A DNA stretch of 64,000 nt, from positions 1 through 64,000 of the forward strand of contig CACNSW010000004.1 in assembly GCA_902623185.1 (NCBI GenBank), read 5' to 3'. The notes beneath the pieces were generated by a model. That model searched no databases. It saw only the letters and a program-made list of their open reading frames with translations, and was not told the DNA's origin. This document shows positions 18,404 through 28,197 of the stretch, in pieces. Source of the DNA: an uncultured SAR116 cluster alpha proteobacterium (lineage in GTDB: Bacteria; Pseudomonadota; Alphaproteobacteria; Puniceispirillales; Puniceispirillaceae). Position 1 is the first letter of the stretch; each line of letters begins with the position of its first letter. The position numbers and the translations under genes were made by a program.

Positions 18404-19741
18404 ATGGATTGCGAGACTGAAACCATTTTTGCCCTGGCAACGCCACCTGGAAAATCAGCTATTGCCGTGATCCGCATCAGTGGTAACCGAGCCGCCGACG
18501 TACCTCGGGCATTTTTTGCGAAATGTCCAGAACCTGGTAGATTTTCAATACAAACATTAATTGATGGGACAGGCGCGGTAATCGATCAGGCTCTGTTGCT
18601 GTTCATGGCGGCACCGCACTCAAGTACGGGTGAAGATGTTATTGAAATTCACTGTCATGGTGGTGTCGCTGTCACCCAGACACTGCTTAGCTCTCTTTCA
18701 GGTTTGGCTGGATTGCGCCCTGCTGTGGCCGGTGAGTTCACCCACCGGATGTTTCATAATGGCAAGACAGACCTGCTGGGTGTTGAAAGCCTAGCTGATA
18801 TTATTGAGGCTGATACAAGTCGGCAATTGACGCAAGCTTGGGCACAGATGCGCGGCGCGCTGCGTGATCCGGTGACACGGTGGCGGAAGGCTGTCATCAA
18901 CAGCGCCGCTGAGTTGGAAGCTATTATTGACTTTCCCGACGAGGAAATACCTGCGTCCGTGGTGGCGTCGATTGGTGAGAGGGTAAACGCATTGGTCGCC
19001 GAAATTTCAGGTTGCCTGGATGATAAAAGAATTGGTGAACGCGTACGTGACGGCGTTCATGTAACACTTCTAGGTCCCGTTAATGCTGGCAAATCAACCT
19101 TGTTGAATAGGATTGCTAACCGGCCTGTAGCCATTGTTTCAAGTGAAGCAGGGACCACACGTGATTTGGTGTCGGTCGGTCTTGATATTGTCGGGGTACC
19201 GGTAACGCTTATCGATACGGCAGGAATTCGACAGAATGCAGGAGCGGTTGAGTCAGAGGGTATTTCCCGCGCACTGTCCGCTGCCAGTGAGGCTGACCAT
19301 ACTATCATCGTTGTTGATGGGTCGCGTGATGACTGGCAAAAGGAATATGCGACGATCGCCGAGAGTGCGGGAAAAGAGCATTTTCTGGTGGTTAATAAAA
19401 CCGATCTCGGAGTCACTGGAACACCGCCCGACAATGCGATTTTGATGTCGCTTTCTGATGACCGTGGTTTTGAGGAGTTCCTTGATCAGCTTGCTGCAAA
19501 AATTGTGCAGGTCAACAGCACCCAGAAAAGTGCCATTATTACCAGAGCACGGCACAGGCAGGCGTTAGAGGCAACGTTACTAGGGCTTGAGGCGGGGTTA
19601 AAGGGTAACCTTGAACAGTCTCCTGAATTGGTGGCTGAGGAATTTCGTTCAGCTGCCACCGCCCTTGGCCGTATAACGGGTGAAATTGATGCTGAGGATC
19701 TCCTCGATGCCATTTTTTCATCCTTTTGCATTGGAAAATGA
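18404..19741 (+). CDS. mnmE: tRNA uridine-5-carboxymethylaminomethyl(34) synthesis GTPase MnmE
   Basis: With MnmG, MnmE modifies wobble U34 of certain tRNAs. The product is 445 aa. The N-terminal folate-binding domain begins TIFALATPPGKSAIAVIRIS and carries GEFTHRMFHNGKTDL. The G domain has GPVNAGKSTLLN, the switch GTTRD, DTAGIR and NKTD. The protein ends in the conserved FCIGK, whose Cys is functionally important. mnmG follows 45 bases later. Confidence 0.96.
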   Translation: MDCETETIFALATPPGKSAIAVIRISGNRAADVPRAFFAKCPEPGRFSIQTLIDGTGAVIDQALLLFMAAPHSSTGEDVIEIHCHGGVAVTQTLLSSLSGLAGLRPAVAGEFTHRMFHNGKTDLLGVESLADIIEADTSRQLTQAWAQMRGALRDPVTRWRKAVINSAAELEAIIDFPDEEIPASVVASIGERVNALVAEISGCLDDKRIGERVRDGVHVTLLGPVNAGKSTLLNRIANRPVAIVSSEAGTTRDLVSVGLDIVGVPVTLIDTAGIRQNAGAVESEGISRALSAASEADHTIIVVDGSRDDWQKEYATIAESAGKEHFLVVNKTDLGVTGTPPDNAILMSLSDDRGFEEFLDQLAAKIVQVNSTQKSAIITRARHRQALEATLLGLEAGLKGNLEQSPELVAEEFRSAATALGRITGEIDAEDLLDAIFSSFCIGK

Positions 19742-19786
19742 TCCAAAGCTGGGCATAACACTGAATAGAACAGCTGATCGGACATA

Positions 19787-21691
19787 ATGATGACATACGA
19801 TGTAATTGTTGTTGGAGGAGGCCATGCTGGCAGTGAGGCTGCTGCTGCTGCCGCGCGGATGGGTGCGAATGTGGCGCTGGTAACGATGCAGCTTTCAAAA
19901 ATCGGTGAAATGTCCTGCAATCCTGCGATTGGAGGGCTTGGCAAGGGCCATCTTGTCCGAGAGATTGATGCGCTTGATGGGTTGATGGGACAGGCAATTG
20001 ACCGCTCTGGCATTCAATTCCGCATGCTGAACAAGTCTAGAGGCCCGGCGGTGCATGGCCCCCGGGCCCAGGCGGACAGACAGCTTTACCGCTCCGCAAT
20101 ACAGGCGCTTCTTCGCGAACAGACTGGGGTCTCGCTCATTGAGGCGGCGGTTGGTGATCTTCATATCGATTCTAGTTTCTGCCGTGGTATCATTACCGAG
20201 TCTGGTGAAATCATTCGCGCAGGTGCCGTTGTTCTGACAACAGGGACTTTTCTTAGTGGGCTAATCCATCTAGGAGCTGAAACAACCCCGGCCGGGCGGA
20301 TCGGTGAATCGCCTGCTCAGGCTTTGGCTAGTCGGCTACGATCGCTTGATTTGCCCGTCGGCCGGCTGAAAACCGGAACCCCGCCGCGTCTTGATGGACG
20401 AACTATTGATTGGAACTCGCTTGAAATGCAGCCAGCAGATAATCCGCCGGTTCCCTTTTCAACCTTGACAAGTCATATTACCGTACCGCAGCTCGAATGT
20501 GGGATTACCAGAACAACAACCGAGACGCATCGGATCATCGCTGATTCGATCCACCTATCGGCGGTCTATAGCGGACAGACCACCGGTCAGGGGCCACGCT
20601 ATTGCCCGTCAATCGAGGATAAAGTCCACCGTTTTCCTGATAAAGCCTCGCATCAGCTGTTTCTAGAGCCTGAGGGGCTGGACGATCCCACGGTTTATCC
20701 AAACGGTATTTCAACAAGTCTGCCGCGAGATGTTCAGGACACGCTGGTGGCATCGATCCCGGGGATGGAAACGGCAAAGATCACACAGTATGGTTATGCC
20801 ATTGAATATGATTTCATTGATCCGAGGGCGCTCACTCGCTCACTAAGTCTACGCCAGCTACCCGGCCTGTTTCTAGCCGGTCAGATCAATGGCACTACAG
20901 GCTATGAGGAAGCTGCAGCACAGGGACTAGTTGCTGGCGTCAATGCCAGTTTACTGGCTGGCGGTGGGGCCGGTGATTTCGGCCTTGATCGCTCAGATGC
21001 TTATATTGGCGTAATGATTGATGATCTGACAACGAAGGGTGCGCCCGAACCATACCGGATGTTCACATCACGTGCGGAATACAGGCTGTTACTGCGGGCG
21101 GACAACGCTGATCAGAGATTGACAGAGCGTGGTATTGCACTTGGATGTGTTGGTAAACGGCGTTTGGCGGCATGGAGGGAGAAATCTATGCTTCTTGCCA
21201 GGGCGCGTGATCAGCTTGCTTCATTGTCAGCAACTCCGAGGATGCTTAGTTCATCTAACCTGCCAACGCCACGTGATGGAGCGACACGAACGGCTGCAGA
21301 TCTTCTTTCGCTTGAGGGCGTTACACTCTCACAGCTGCGTGTTGTATGGCCAGAGCTGGAGCAGATCCCTGGTCATTTGCATCAGCAGCTAGAGGCGGAT
21401 TGTCGCTATGCCAGTTATGTGCAGCGTCAACGTGCGGATATTAACGCACTGAAACGTGACGAGGCGATGAGGATACCGCAAAATTTGGATTTTTCTGCCG
21501 TTGGCGGTTTGTCATCTGAAGCCCGTGATCTGCTGACACGCTACCGTCCTGATACAATCGCCCAGGCAAATCGCCTTCCCGGGATGACGCCAGCAGCAGT
21601 TCTGGCGGTATTAAGACATTTAAAGCGGCTTTGTGCCACAGCACCCAACAAGGGTGACCATACAGCGCACCTAGCTGGCAAAGTACAGTGA
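19787..21691 (+). CDS. mnmG: tRNA uridine-5-carboxymethylaminomethyl(34) synthesis enzyme MnmG (GidA)
   Basis: MnmG is the FAD-dependent partner of MnmE. The product is 634 aa. The dinucleotide-binding motif VIVVGGGHAGSEAAAAAARM is at the N-terminus. MSCNPAIGGLGKGHLVREID and FRMLNKSRGPAVHGPRAQAD follow, then FLAGQINGTTGYEEAAAQGL. Two adjacent ATG codons (19787 and 19790) could serve as start. Its stop overlaps the rsmG GTG start as GTGA. Confidence 0.97.
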   Translation: MMTYDVIVVGGGHAGSEAAAAAARMGANVALVTMQLSKIGEMSCNPAIGGLGKGHLVREIDALDGLMGQAIDRSGIQFRMLNKSRGPAVHGPRAQADRQLYRSAIQALLREQTGVSLIEAAVGDLHIDSSFCRGIITESGEIIRAGAVVLTTGTFLSGLIHLGAETTPAGRIGESPAQALASRLRSLDLPVGRLKTGTPPRLDGRTIDWNSLEMQPADNPPVPFSTLTSHITVPQLECGITRTTTETHRIIADSIHLSAVYSGQTTGQGPRYCPSIEDKVHRFPDKASHQLFLEPEGLDDPTVYPNGISTSLPRDVQDTLVASIPGMETAKITQYGYAIEYDFIDPRALTRSLSLRQLPGLFLAGQINGTTGYEEAAAQGLVAGVNASLLAGGGAGDFGLDRSDAYIGVMIDDLTTKGAPEPYRMFTSRAEYRLLLRADNADQRLTERGIALGCVGKRRLAAWREKSMLLARARDQLASLSATPRMLSSSNLPTPRDGATRTAADLLSLEGVTLSQLRVVWPELEQIPGHLHQQLEADCRYASYVQRQRADINALKRDEAMRIPQNLDFSAVGGLSSEARDLLTRYRPDTIAQANRLPGMTPAAVLAVLRHLKRLCATAPNKGDHTAHLAGKVQ

Positions 21692-22332
21692 TTTTGAGTG
21701 GATCTTTGCAAATCCCAATTGATCAAAGTGTGGTTGATCGACTTAATGTTTCACGTGAAACAGTCGACCAGCTGTCTGTCTATCTAGCACTTCTGGAAAA
21801 ATGGCAGCAGCGTATCAACCTTGTTTCATCAGCAACGCTGGCTAAAGTCTGGCGCCGACATATCCTTGATTCAGCACAACTGGTGGTTTACCTCCCCGAG
21901 AATGGTGCCCACATCCTGGACGTTGGCAGCGGTGCGGGTTTTCCTGGGCTTGTGCTTTCAATTATCACTGACAATAAGGTAACGTTGGTTGAGTCAGACC
22001 AACGAAAGTCAGTCTTTTTGCAGACAGTAATCCGCGAATTGGGTTTGACAGCAACCGTTAGGAACGAGCGGATCGAGGCCGTCCCAGCAATTGGCGCCAA
22101 CATTGTGACAGCAAGAGCGCTAGCATCCGTCGAGCGAATGCTGCTGCTACTAAAAAGACAAATGTCATCCGTTGAGAGCTGCTTGTTTTTGAAGGGCGCC
22201 TCGCTACAAGAGGAATTGACCGCTTTGCAAAGCTACCCCAATATAGGTTATCGCATTCACCCAAGTGTAACGAGTCAGGATGGGGCGATCCTTGAACTCA
22301 ACACGACTCGTCACTTCGATCTGGAGCTGTAA
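21688..22332 (+). CDS. rsmG: 16S rRNA (guanine527-N7)-methyltransferase RsmG (GidB)
   Basis: RsmG methylates G527 of 16S rRNA. The product is 214 aa. It has LLEKWQQRINLVSSATL and RHILDSAQLVVYLPE, then the SAM motif ILDVGSGAGFPGLVLSI. It starts at a GTG overlapping the mnmG stop. A perfect parS site is embedded in its N-terminal coding region and reads NVSRET in this frame. parA follows one base after the stop. Confidence 0.95.
   Translation: MILSGSLQIPIDQSVVDRLNVSRETVDQLSVYLALLEKWQQRINLVSSATLAKVWRRHILDSAQLVVYLPENGAHILDVGSGAGFPGLVLSIITDNKVTLVESDQRKSVFLQTVIRELGLTATVRNERIEAVPAIGANIVTARALASVERMLLLLKRQMSSVESCLFLKGASLQEELTALQSYPNIGYRIHPSVTSQDGAILELNTTRHFDLEL
21747..21762. promoter_or_regulatory. 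parS centromere site inside rsmG (perfect 16 of 16)
   Basis: TGTTTCACGTGAAACA is an exact, perfectly palindromic copy of the widely conserved bacterial parS. It lies about 0.6 kb upstream of parA and 1.3 kb upstream of parB, and 6.9 kb from the probable origin. ParB nucleation here is inferred from the exact motif and the adjacent parAB. Confidence 0.96.
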
Positions 22333-22333
22333 C

Positions 22334-23110
22334 ATGGCTGCCTCACCGCGAATTGTCGCAATTGCCAATCAAAAAGGCGGCGTTGGCAAGACAACGACAT
22401 CGGTTAATTTAGCGACAGCACTTGCTGCTTGTGGGCGCAGGGTTTTGTTGATTGATTTTGATCCACAGGGTAATGCTAGCACAGGGCTTGGCGTTGTTGA
22501 CCGTAAATTCAACAGCTACCGGCTGGTCACATTGGGTTGCACTGCGCGCAAGGCAGTGCAATCGACTTTGGTGCCACGATTAGACATTATCCCTGCCGTG
22601 GTCGATTTATCAGCAGCTGAGGTAGAATTGACGGATATGGTTCGCCGTGAATACCAGCTGGCTGAGGGAATATCTAATATTTGCGCTGATTATCAATATG
22701 TTATCATTGACTGTCCGCCATCTCTGGGAATGCTGACAGTCAATTCATTGACAGCAGCAACTTCGGTTTTGGTGCCGCTGCAATGCGAATTCTATGCACT
22801 GGAAGGTTTAACGCAGCTAATGCACACGATTGAGGCTGTTCGCGCTGGACTCAACCCAAATCTTTTGATGCAAGGTATTGTTCTGACGATGTATGACACG
22901 CGTAACAGATTGTCGTCGATGGTAGCCAATGATGTGCGTGGTCATCTGGGGCATCTGGTTTATGATACGGTAATCCCACGCAACGTGCGGGTATCAGAAG
23001 CCCCGTCTTTTGGCCAGCCTGTTTTAATGTATGATTTGAAATGCCCGGGATCACAGGCTTATGCAGCATTGGCTGCCGAGGTGTTGACTCAGGAAAGGCA
23101 AGCCGCATGA
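22334..23110 (+). CDS. parA: Chromosome-partitioning ATPase ParA
   Basis: ParA is the Walker-type ATPase that moves ParB-parS complexes. The product is 258 aa. The deviant Walker A IANQKGGVGKTTTSVNLA is near the N-terminus, with LLIDFDPQGNASTGLG and YVIIDCPPSLGMLTVNSL following. ATG 22334 is one base past the rsmG stop; an upstream in-frame ATG lies within rsmG and adds non-family residues. Its stop overlaps the parB ATG (ATGA). Confidence 0.97.
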   Translation: MAASPRIVAIANQKGGVGKTTTSVNLATALAACGRRVLLIDFDPQGNASTGLGVVDRKFNSYRLVTLGCTARKAVQSTLVPRLDIIPAVVDLSAAEVELTDMVRREYQLAEGISNICADYQYVIIDCPPSLGMLTVNSLTAATSVLVPLQCEFYALEGLTQLMHTIEAVRAGLNPNLLMQGIVLTMYDTRNRLSSMVANDVRGHLGHLVYDTVIPRNVRVSEAPSFGQPVLMYDLKCPGSQAYAALAAEVLTQERQAA

Positions 23111-24066
23111 GCGAAAAGAAAAAAAACTGGTCGCCAGAAACAAAACGAAGCGGTAACCCCGTCCCCAATCGAGGATTGGGACGGGGTCTGTCATCCCTTC
23201 TTGGTGATGTGGGAGTGGCTGCTGCAGCTGGTATTGCGATGCCGAAAAGTAATACTCCGGCTCTCGAGGGACTGTCGGGTTTGATTGAAATACCAATCGA
23301 ATGGATCAACATTGGTCCCTGGCAACCGCGGCGTGTCTTCGCGCAGGCGGCGTTGGCCGAACTGGCTGACTCGATACGCCAGAAGGGGATTGTCCAACCA
23401 ATTCTGGTTCGCCCCAGCCCTGACCGGCCCACACGATTTGAATTGATTGCAGGGGAACGGCGATGGCGCGCTGGGCAGCTGGCGCAACTTCACATGGTGC
23501 CGGCTATCGTGCGGGATTTTACTGATGCTCAAGCCTATGAAATCGCTCTGATTGAGAATGTTCAGCGGGCTGATTTATCAGTGATTGAAGAAGCTCAGGC
23601 CTATCAGAAATTGCTGGATTATCATCACTACACACAAGAGCAACTATCTGAAACCATTGGAAAATCAAGAAGCCATATTGCTAATCTTCTGCGTCTTCTT
23701 ACATTGCCTGAAAAAGTCCAGGATATGGTCATGGAAGGTCTCCTTTCTATGGGCCAGGTTCGTCCTATCATCAATCACAAGGATTGCTTAGTATTGGCCC
23801 GGCAGATTGTGAAAAAAGGCCTCTCCGCCCGTCAAGTAGAAGCATTGGTGAAAAAGGGTGGCGAGTCACGGACACAGGCAGGCCTGCCAGAAAAATCTGC
23901 CAATATTAGACATCTTGAAGAAAAGGCTGGAATTGCCACTGGTGTCACGGTGACGATCCATTGGGATGAAAAAAGGGACAAAGGCTCTTTGCATTTGCAG
24001 AATTGCTCTAGTGAACAGATGGAGAATATTCTCCTTAAACTGGGCGTGACTCAAGGGCCGTTTTGA
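23107..24066 (+). CDS. parB: Chromosome-partitioning protein ParB
   Basis: ParB is the parS-binding CTPase clamp. The product is 319 aa. It has the N-terminal RGLGRGLSSLLGD ParA-interacting segment, the ParB/Srx core (IRQKGIVQPILVRPS, IAGERRWRAGQLAQL with the GERR CTP motif), NVQRADLSVIEEA, and a helix-turn-helix region QLSETIGKSRSHIANLLRLL. A C-terminal dimerisation tail is present. The start overlaps the parA stop. Its stop abuts the holA stop exactly (TGATCA). Confidence 0.96.
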   Translation: MSEKKKNWSPETKRSGNPVPNRGLGRGLSSLLGDVGVAAAAGIAMPKSNTPALEGLSGLIEIPIEWINIGPWQPRRVFAQAALAELADSIRQKGIVQPILVRPSPDRPTRFELIAGERRWRAGQLAQLHMVPAIVRDFTDAQAYEIALIENVQRADLSVIEEAQAYQKLLDYHHYTQEQLSETIGKSRSHIANLLRLLTLPEKVQDMVMEGLLSMGQVRPIINHKDCLVLARQIVKKGLSARQVEALVKKGGESRTQAGLPEKSANIRHLEEKAGIATGVTVTIHWDEKRDKGSLHLQNCSSEQMENILLKLGVTQGPF

Positions 24067-25092
24067 TCATCGAAGGCTATTTGCCCTTAGTGACAATCCG
24101 AGAAGATACTGTGAACAAATGACCCGTTCATCAAGACCACCCGATTTGATTACCAACTCGGCTTCCTGAAGTCGGTTTAGTGCTTCCCTACCGTGAGGGT
24201 CGCGCCAGACTTGCAATTGTGTTGTCATTTTTGCTTGCATTTTAAAGTGGATAGGAGGGCGTACAGCACGTATCGCCGCCGATGCAGATGCCCCATCATT
24301 TATGGCGATTGCTGCCATCTCAATTTGTTGGAAATAACGTTGACAGCCACGAAGAACCATGACTGTACTCATATCTTCGTGCCATGCCTTGTTAAGAGCC
24401 TGCTTCAATTTATTGCTGTTACCATCGGCTGCCGCACTAGCGATATCGTTGATGGTCAGAGTCGCACTGTCGCCGAGACATCGCTCAACGTCACTAGTTG
24501 TCAGCGATGCACCTTTTCCAGCAAACAACGCAAGTTTCTCTATTTCCATTCTGGATACCATGCGGTTATTACCCAGTCTTGACGTGATCAATTGAAAGGT
24601 ATCATTGGAGATAGTGATCTGCTCACGTGACATAATTTCCTGGACCAGAGCGGCAATTTCGGCGTCACTATCTTCAAAGCAGCCAATAGCTACGGCATTT
24701 TTTGCTCCCTCAAAGAGTTTGACTAGAGAGTGTTTCGCGTTTGTATCGCTCGCCTCAACTACAACGAATGACGTATTTAAGTTACTTTCCAATGCTATTT
24801 TGCAGGCTTCAAGTAAATCACGGCCGCCACCCTTCACTACGACGAGGCGGACATCATTGAACATCGCGACAGAGGCGGCAGAATCGGCAATAAGGCTAGG
24901 CTCACGGGCTATCTGATCACCATTGAGATGGGTGACGGAAAATACATCATCGGGATCGGACGCATAATGCAGTGCCAAAATCCTACCGCGCTCTGCGATC
25001 AACCCCGCGTCTGTTCCATGAAGCAGCGCAGCACGGATCTCCCCTGGTGGTTGCTTAAGAAAGTTTGGTATTTGTCTTTGTGGCACTTTCAT
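24067..25092 (-). CDS. holA: DNA polymerase III delta subunit
   Basis: HolA is the clamp-loader subunit that opens the beta clamp. The product is 341 aa. Family features are ALLHGTDAGLIAERGRILAL near the N-terminus, VEASDTNAKHSLVKLFEGA, and the C-terminal LQEAELVIKSGGLDERVIC. ATG 25092 shares one base with the lptE stop (TGATG). lptE-holA coupling downstream of leuS is typical of proteobacteria. Confidence 0.92.
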   Translation of the reverse strand: MKVPQRQIPNFLKQPPGEIRAALLHGTDAGLIAERGRILALHYASDPDDVFSVTHLNGDQIAREPSLIADSAASVAMFNDVRLVVVKGGGRDLLEACKIALESNLNTSFVVVEASDTNAKHSLVKLFEGAKNAVAIGCFEDSDAEIAALVQEIMSREQITISNDTFQLITSRLGNNRMVSRMEIEKLALFAGKGASLTTSDVERCLGDSATLTINDIASAAADGNSNKLKQALNKAWHEDMSTVMVLRGCQRYFQQIEMAAIAINDGASASAAIRAVRPPIHFKMQAKMTTQLQVWRDPHGREALNRLQEAELVIKSGGLDERVICSQYLLGLSLRANSLR

Positions 25093-25583
25093 CAATGGTC
25101 ACGGGTTATGAAAAACAGCTGCATCCGGTTGGCAACACGGTCCGCTAAAAGTTTAGCCAGCCGTTCTTGACCTTGTGTTTCTGATTCATCTTGCCCATAG
25201 TAGGATGAAACAGCTCCGAGTGTCGCATTGGTCGAGATGCTGTCGGTAAGTTCCATTGTGCCCGTTGAGAGGTTAGTCAGTTGGAAAGACACTGACATTC
25301 TCATCTTCTTCAAATTTGAGGAAGCGCCTACAACTGAAAGGGTGCTGGTTGAACTGACCGAGAGCTTGGATTCAAGTTTATGAGTGGGTGTCACTTTGGG
25401 ATCGACCATAAGTTGGTTTTTGAGATGGCGTGTATAAATTTGCCCGATGCGCCCGGATGTAGTTGCCACTTGAATACTAGCGATCTGGTCAAAATCACCG
25501 ACTGAAAGAGCACGAATCCTAAAGTCACTGCAGGCAGCCACGGTTATTAGCAGCAGCATGGATAGCGATTTAAACCACGACAT
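25092..25583 (-). CDS. lptE: LPS-assembly lipoprotein LptE
   Basis: LptE is the outer-membrane lipoprotein that plugs LptD for LPS insertion. The product is 163 aa with a lipoprotein signal (LLITVAAC, Cys18) and a short mature domain. Sequence conservation in this family is low, so the call rests on size, lipobox and the leuS-lptE-holA gene order. It overlaps leuS by 14 bases. Its presence indicates an LPS-bearing outer membrane. Confidence 0.82.
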   Translation of the reverse strand: MSWFKSLSMLLLITVAACSDFRIRALSVGDFDQIASIQVATTSGRIGQIYTRHLKNQLMVDPKVTPTHKLESKLSVSSTSTLSVVGASSNLKKMRMSVSFQLTNLSTGTMELTDSISTNATLGAVSSYYGQDESETQGQERLAKLLADRVANRMQLFFITRDH

Positions 25584-28143
25584 TTATAATCCTATTAGGA
25601 ACAACGATTACACGCTTCGGAGTCTGATTCTCAAGATATCTCAATATGGTTGGTGACGCCAGAGCTGCATCCTCGGCTTCCTGTTTGGGGCAATCACGAG
25701 TTAAAGAGATTGTATCGCGCAGTTTACCATTGACCTGAATGCCAACTTCAACAATGTTGTCGGCAATCAAGCTTTCATCGGCTTTTGGCCATTTGCTATC
25801 GCACAGCATAGTTCTATGCCCCAACACTTCCCACATTTCTTCAGCAATATGGGGTGCTAGGGGTGAAATTAGCTGCACCAATGTTTCAATTGCAAAGCGC
25901 CGCGCTGCAGATACCGTGGGTGATGTACTCTTGGTATCTGTTATAGCGTTAGCCAATGTATGCAATTGTGCAACTGCTCGGTTGAAGCGGAAACCCTCAA
26001 TATCCTTTGAAAGATTGTAGATTGCTTTGTGCGCAGACCTTATCAGCTCTATCCCGTCACCATGGGTTGGTTGCGGAGTGCCTATGGCGGGTAGAGAACT
26101 ATCATTGGCCATGCGATGGACACGTTTGAGAAATCGCGAGGCACCCTCGACGCCAGATTCTGTCCATTCCATATCACGCTCCGGAGGGGAATCTGACAGC
26201 ATGAACAAGCGAGCAGTATCAGCGCCATAGGACTCAATAATAATTTCAGGGTCAACAACATTGCGCTTTGATTTGCTCATCTTCTCGATGCGGCCAGCGG
26301 TCACATTGTCGCCAGTTTCAATATTTCGCCAGCTTTTACCTTCTTGTCTGACTTCTGATGGAAACAACCATCTACCATTCTTATCTTGAAATGTCTGGTG
26401 GCAGACCATTCCTTGGGTCATTAGCCCTGCAAAAGGCTCTGCAAGATCAAGATAATCAACTTCGCTTAATGCGCGGGTAAAAAAGCGAGAATAGAGGAGG
26501 TGCAAAACAGCATGTTCGACCCCGCCGATATATTGATCAATAGGCATCCAGTATTCGGCTTCTTTGCGGCTGAATCCATGAATGCTTTTTGGATCGGCAA
26601 AGCGCAAGAAATACCATGAGCTCTCAAAAAATGTATCAAAAGTGTCCTGTTCACGGATTGCTGCCTTGCCGCAGCAGGGACAAGTCGTGTGTTTCCAAGT
26701 GGGGTGGCTCGCCAATGGGTTACCTGGCGTGGAGAAATCGACATCTTCAGGCAAAGTAACTGGTAGGTCCGCGGCGGGCACAGGCACTGTGCCGCAATCA
26801 TCGCAATAAATGATTGGGATCGGACAACCCCAATAACGCTGGCGCGAAACCCCCCAATCACGAAGCCTAAAAGTAGTCTCTCTGTTGCCTGCGCCAATTG
26901 CTTCGAGTGCCTCGATCGCTGCCTGTTTGCCAGCCTCTATATCTAGCCCATTCCAATCGCCGGAGTTGATTAGCTTTCCGGGACCAGTATATGCTTCATC
27001 TGTGATTGTAAAATTGGAAGCGTCCTTATCTGTTGGCAGCACAACTGGCGTAACTGGCAGGTTGTAAGCATTGGCAAAATCAAGATCTCTCTGGTCATGT
27101 GCGGGGCAGCCAAAGATGGCGCCGGTGCCGTACTCCATCAGCACAAAGTTTGCAATATGAACTGGTAATTCTTTGCCATGAAGCAATGGATGCTCAACTG
27201 ACAAACCGGTGTCAAAACCGCGTTTTTCAGCTGTCTCAACAGCTGCTTCTGAGGTGCCAAGTTTTGCACATTCAGCAATAAAATTGGCCGCTTCCTTGTT
27301 CGTATCAGCAAAGGCGGTGGCTAATGGGTGATTGGCGGCGACAGCAATGAAAGATGCGCCAAATAATGTGTCAGGGCGGGTGGTGAAGACTTCGATATGG
27401 CCTCTGGGGGTCGCATCAGTTGCGCCGAGTGGTTCAATTAACTTGAATTTAACGCGAGCGCCTTCTGACTTGCCAATCCAATTATGTTGCATCAACCGGA
27501 CCCTGTCCGGCCATTTGTCTAATTTATCAATGCTAGCAAGAAGGTCATCTGCATATTTGGTGATTTTAAGAAACCACTGAGACAGCCGACGGCGTTCAAC
27601 AACAGCTCCAGAACGCCATCCCCGCCCGTCTACAACCTGTTCATTGGCAAGGACAGTATTTTCCTCCGGGTCCCAATTGACCCAACTTTCCTTGCGATAT
27701 GCGAGGCCTTTTTCAAGGAATTTGAGAAACATCAATTGCTCATGCTGGTAATAACTTGGCTCGCAAGTAGCAAACTCGCGATCCCAATCATAGGAGAGCC
27801 CCATACTCTTCAATTGATTCCGCATTGAGGTGATGTTTTGTTTTGTCCACCTAGCTGGATGTTCACCCCTTTCTATCGCAGCATTTTCTGCAGGCAGACC
27901 GAAGGCATCCCAACCCATTGGGTGCAACACATTATACCCCTTTGCTCGATAAAAACGCGCAAGAACATCACCCAAGGTATAATTACGAACATGGCCCATA
28001 TGGATCCTACCTGAGGGATAGGGAAACATTTCTAATACATAATATTTAGGCTTAGATTTGTCTTGGGAGGCGGTAAACGAACCAGCATTCGCCCACCGTT
28101 CCTGCCATTTCTTTTCCAAAAATTTTGGATTTTGCTGAGGCAT
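25570..28143 (-). CDS. leuS: Leucyl-tRNA synthetase
   Basis: The product is 857 aa, a standard class I LeuRS. The HIGH-type motif sits in YPSGRIHMGHVRNYTLGD near residue 45. The CP1 editing domain is present (FTTRPDTLFGASFIAVAANH). A Cys-pair region CDDCGTVPVPAADLP with CPCCGKA follows. KMSKSKRN is the second catalytic motif. It precedes lptE and holA in one leftward operon. Confidence 0.97.
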   Translation of the reverse strand: MPQQNPKFLEKKWQERWANAGSFTASQDKSKPKYYVLEMFPYPSGRIHMGHVRNYTLGDVLARFYRAKGYNVLHPMGWDAFGLPAENAAIERGEHPARWTKQNITSMRNQLKSMGLSYDWDREFATCEPSYYQHEQLMFLKFLEKGLAYRKESWVNWDPEENTVLANEQVVDGRGWRSGAVVERRRLSQWFLKITKYADDLLASIDKLDKWPDRVRLMQHNWIGKSEGARVKFKLIEPLGATDATPRGHIEVFTTRPDTLFGASFIAVAANHPLATAFADTNKEAANFIAECAKLGTSEAAVETAEKRGFDTGLSVEHPLLHGKELPVHIANFVLMEYGTGAIFGCPAHDQRDLDFANAYNLPVTPVVLPTDKDASNFTITDEAYTGPGKLINSGDWNGLDIEAGKQAAIEALEAIGAGNRETTFRLRDWGVSRQRYWGCPIPIIYCDDCGTVPVPAADLPVTLPEDVDFSTPGNPLASHPTWKHTTCPCCGKAAIREQDTFDTFFESSWYFLRFADPKSIHGFSRKEAEYWMPIDQYIGGVEHAVLHLLYSRFFTRALSEVDYLDLAEPFAGLMTQGMVCHQTFQDKNGRWLFPSEVRQEGKSWRNIETGDNVTAGRIEKMSKSKRNVVDPEIIIESYGADTARLFMLSDSPPERDMEWTESGVEGASRFLKRVHRMANDSSLPAIGTPQPTHGDGIELIRSAHKAIYNLSKDIEGFRFNRAVAQLHTLANAITDTKSTSPTVSAARRFAIETLVQLISPLAPHIAEEMWEVLGHRTMLCDSKWPKADESLIADNIVEVGIQVNGKLRDTISLTRDCPKQEAEDAALASPTILRYLENQTPKRVIVVPNRIINVVV

Positions 28144-28197
28144 CTAAATGACCTATTTAAATTTCTTGTCTCACAGCTTTACAACATTCTGATTTGT

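Noticed and set aside
19486-20013. 175-codon open frame antisense to the mnmE end and mnmG start
   Set aside because: Shadow of two well-conserved genes; no family resemblance, composition follows the sense codons.
22851-23432. 193-codon open frame antisense to parA/parB
   Set aside because: Covers the highly conserved ParA and ParB coding regions on the opposite strand; no recognisable protein features.
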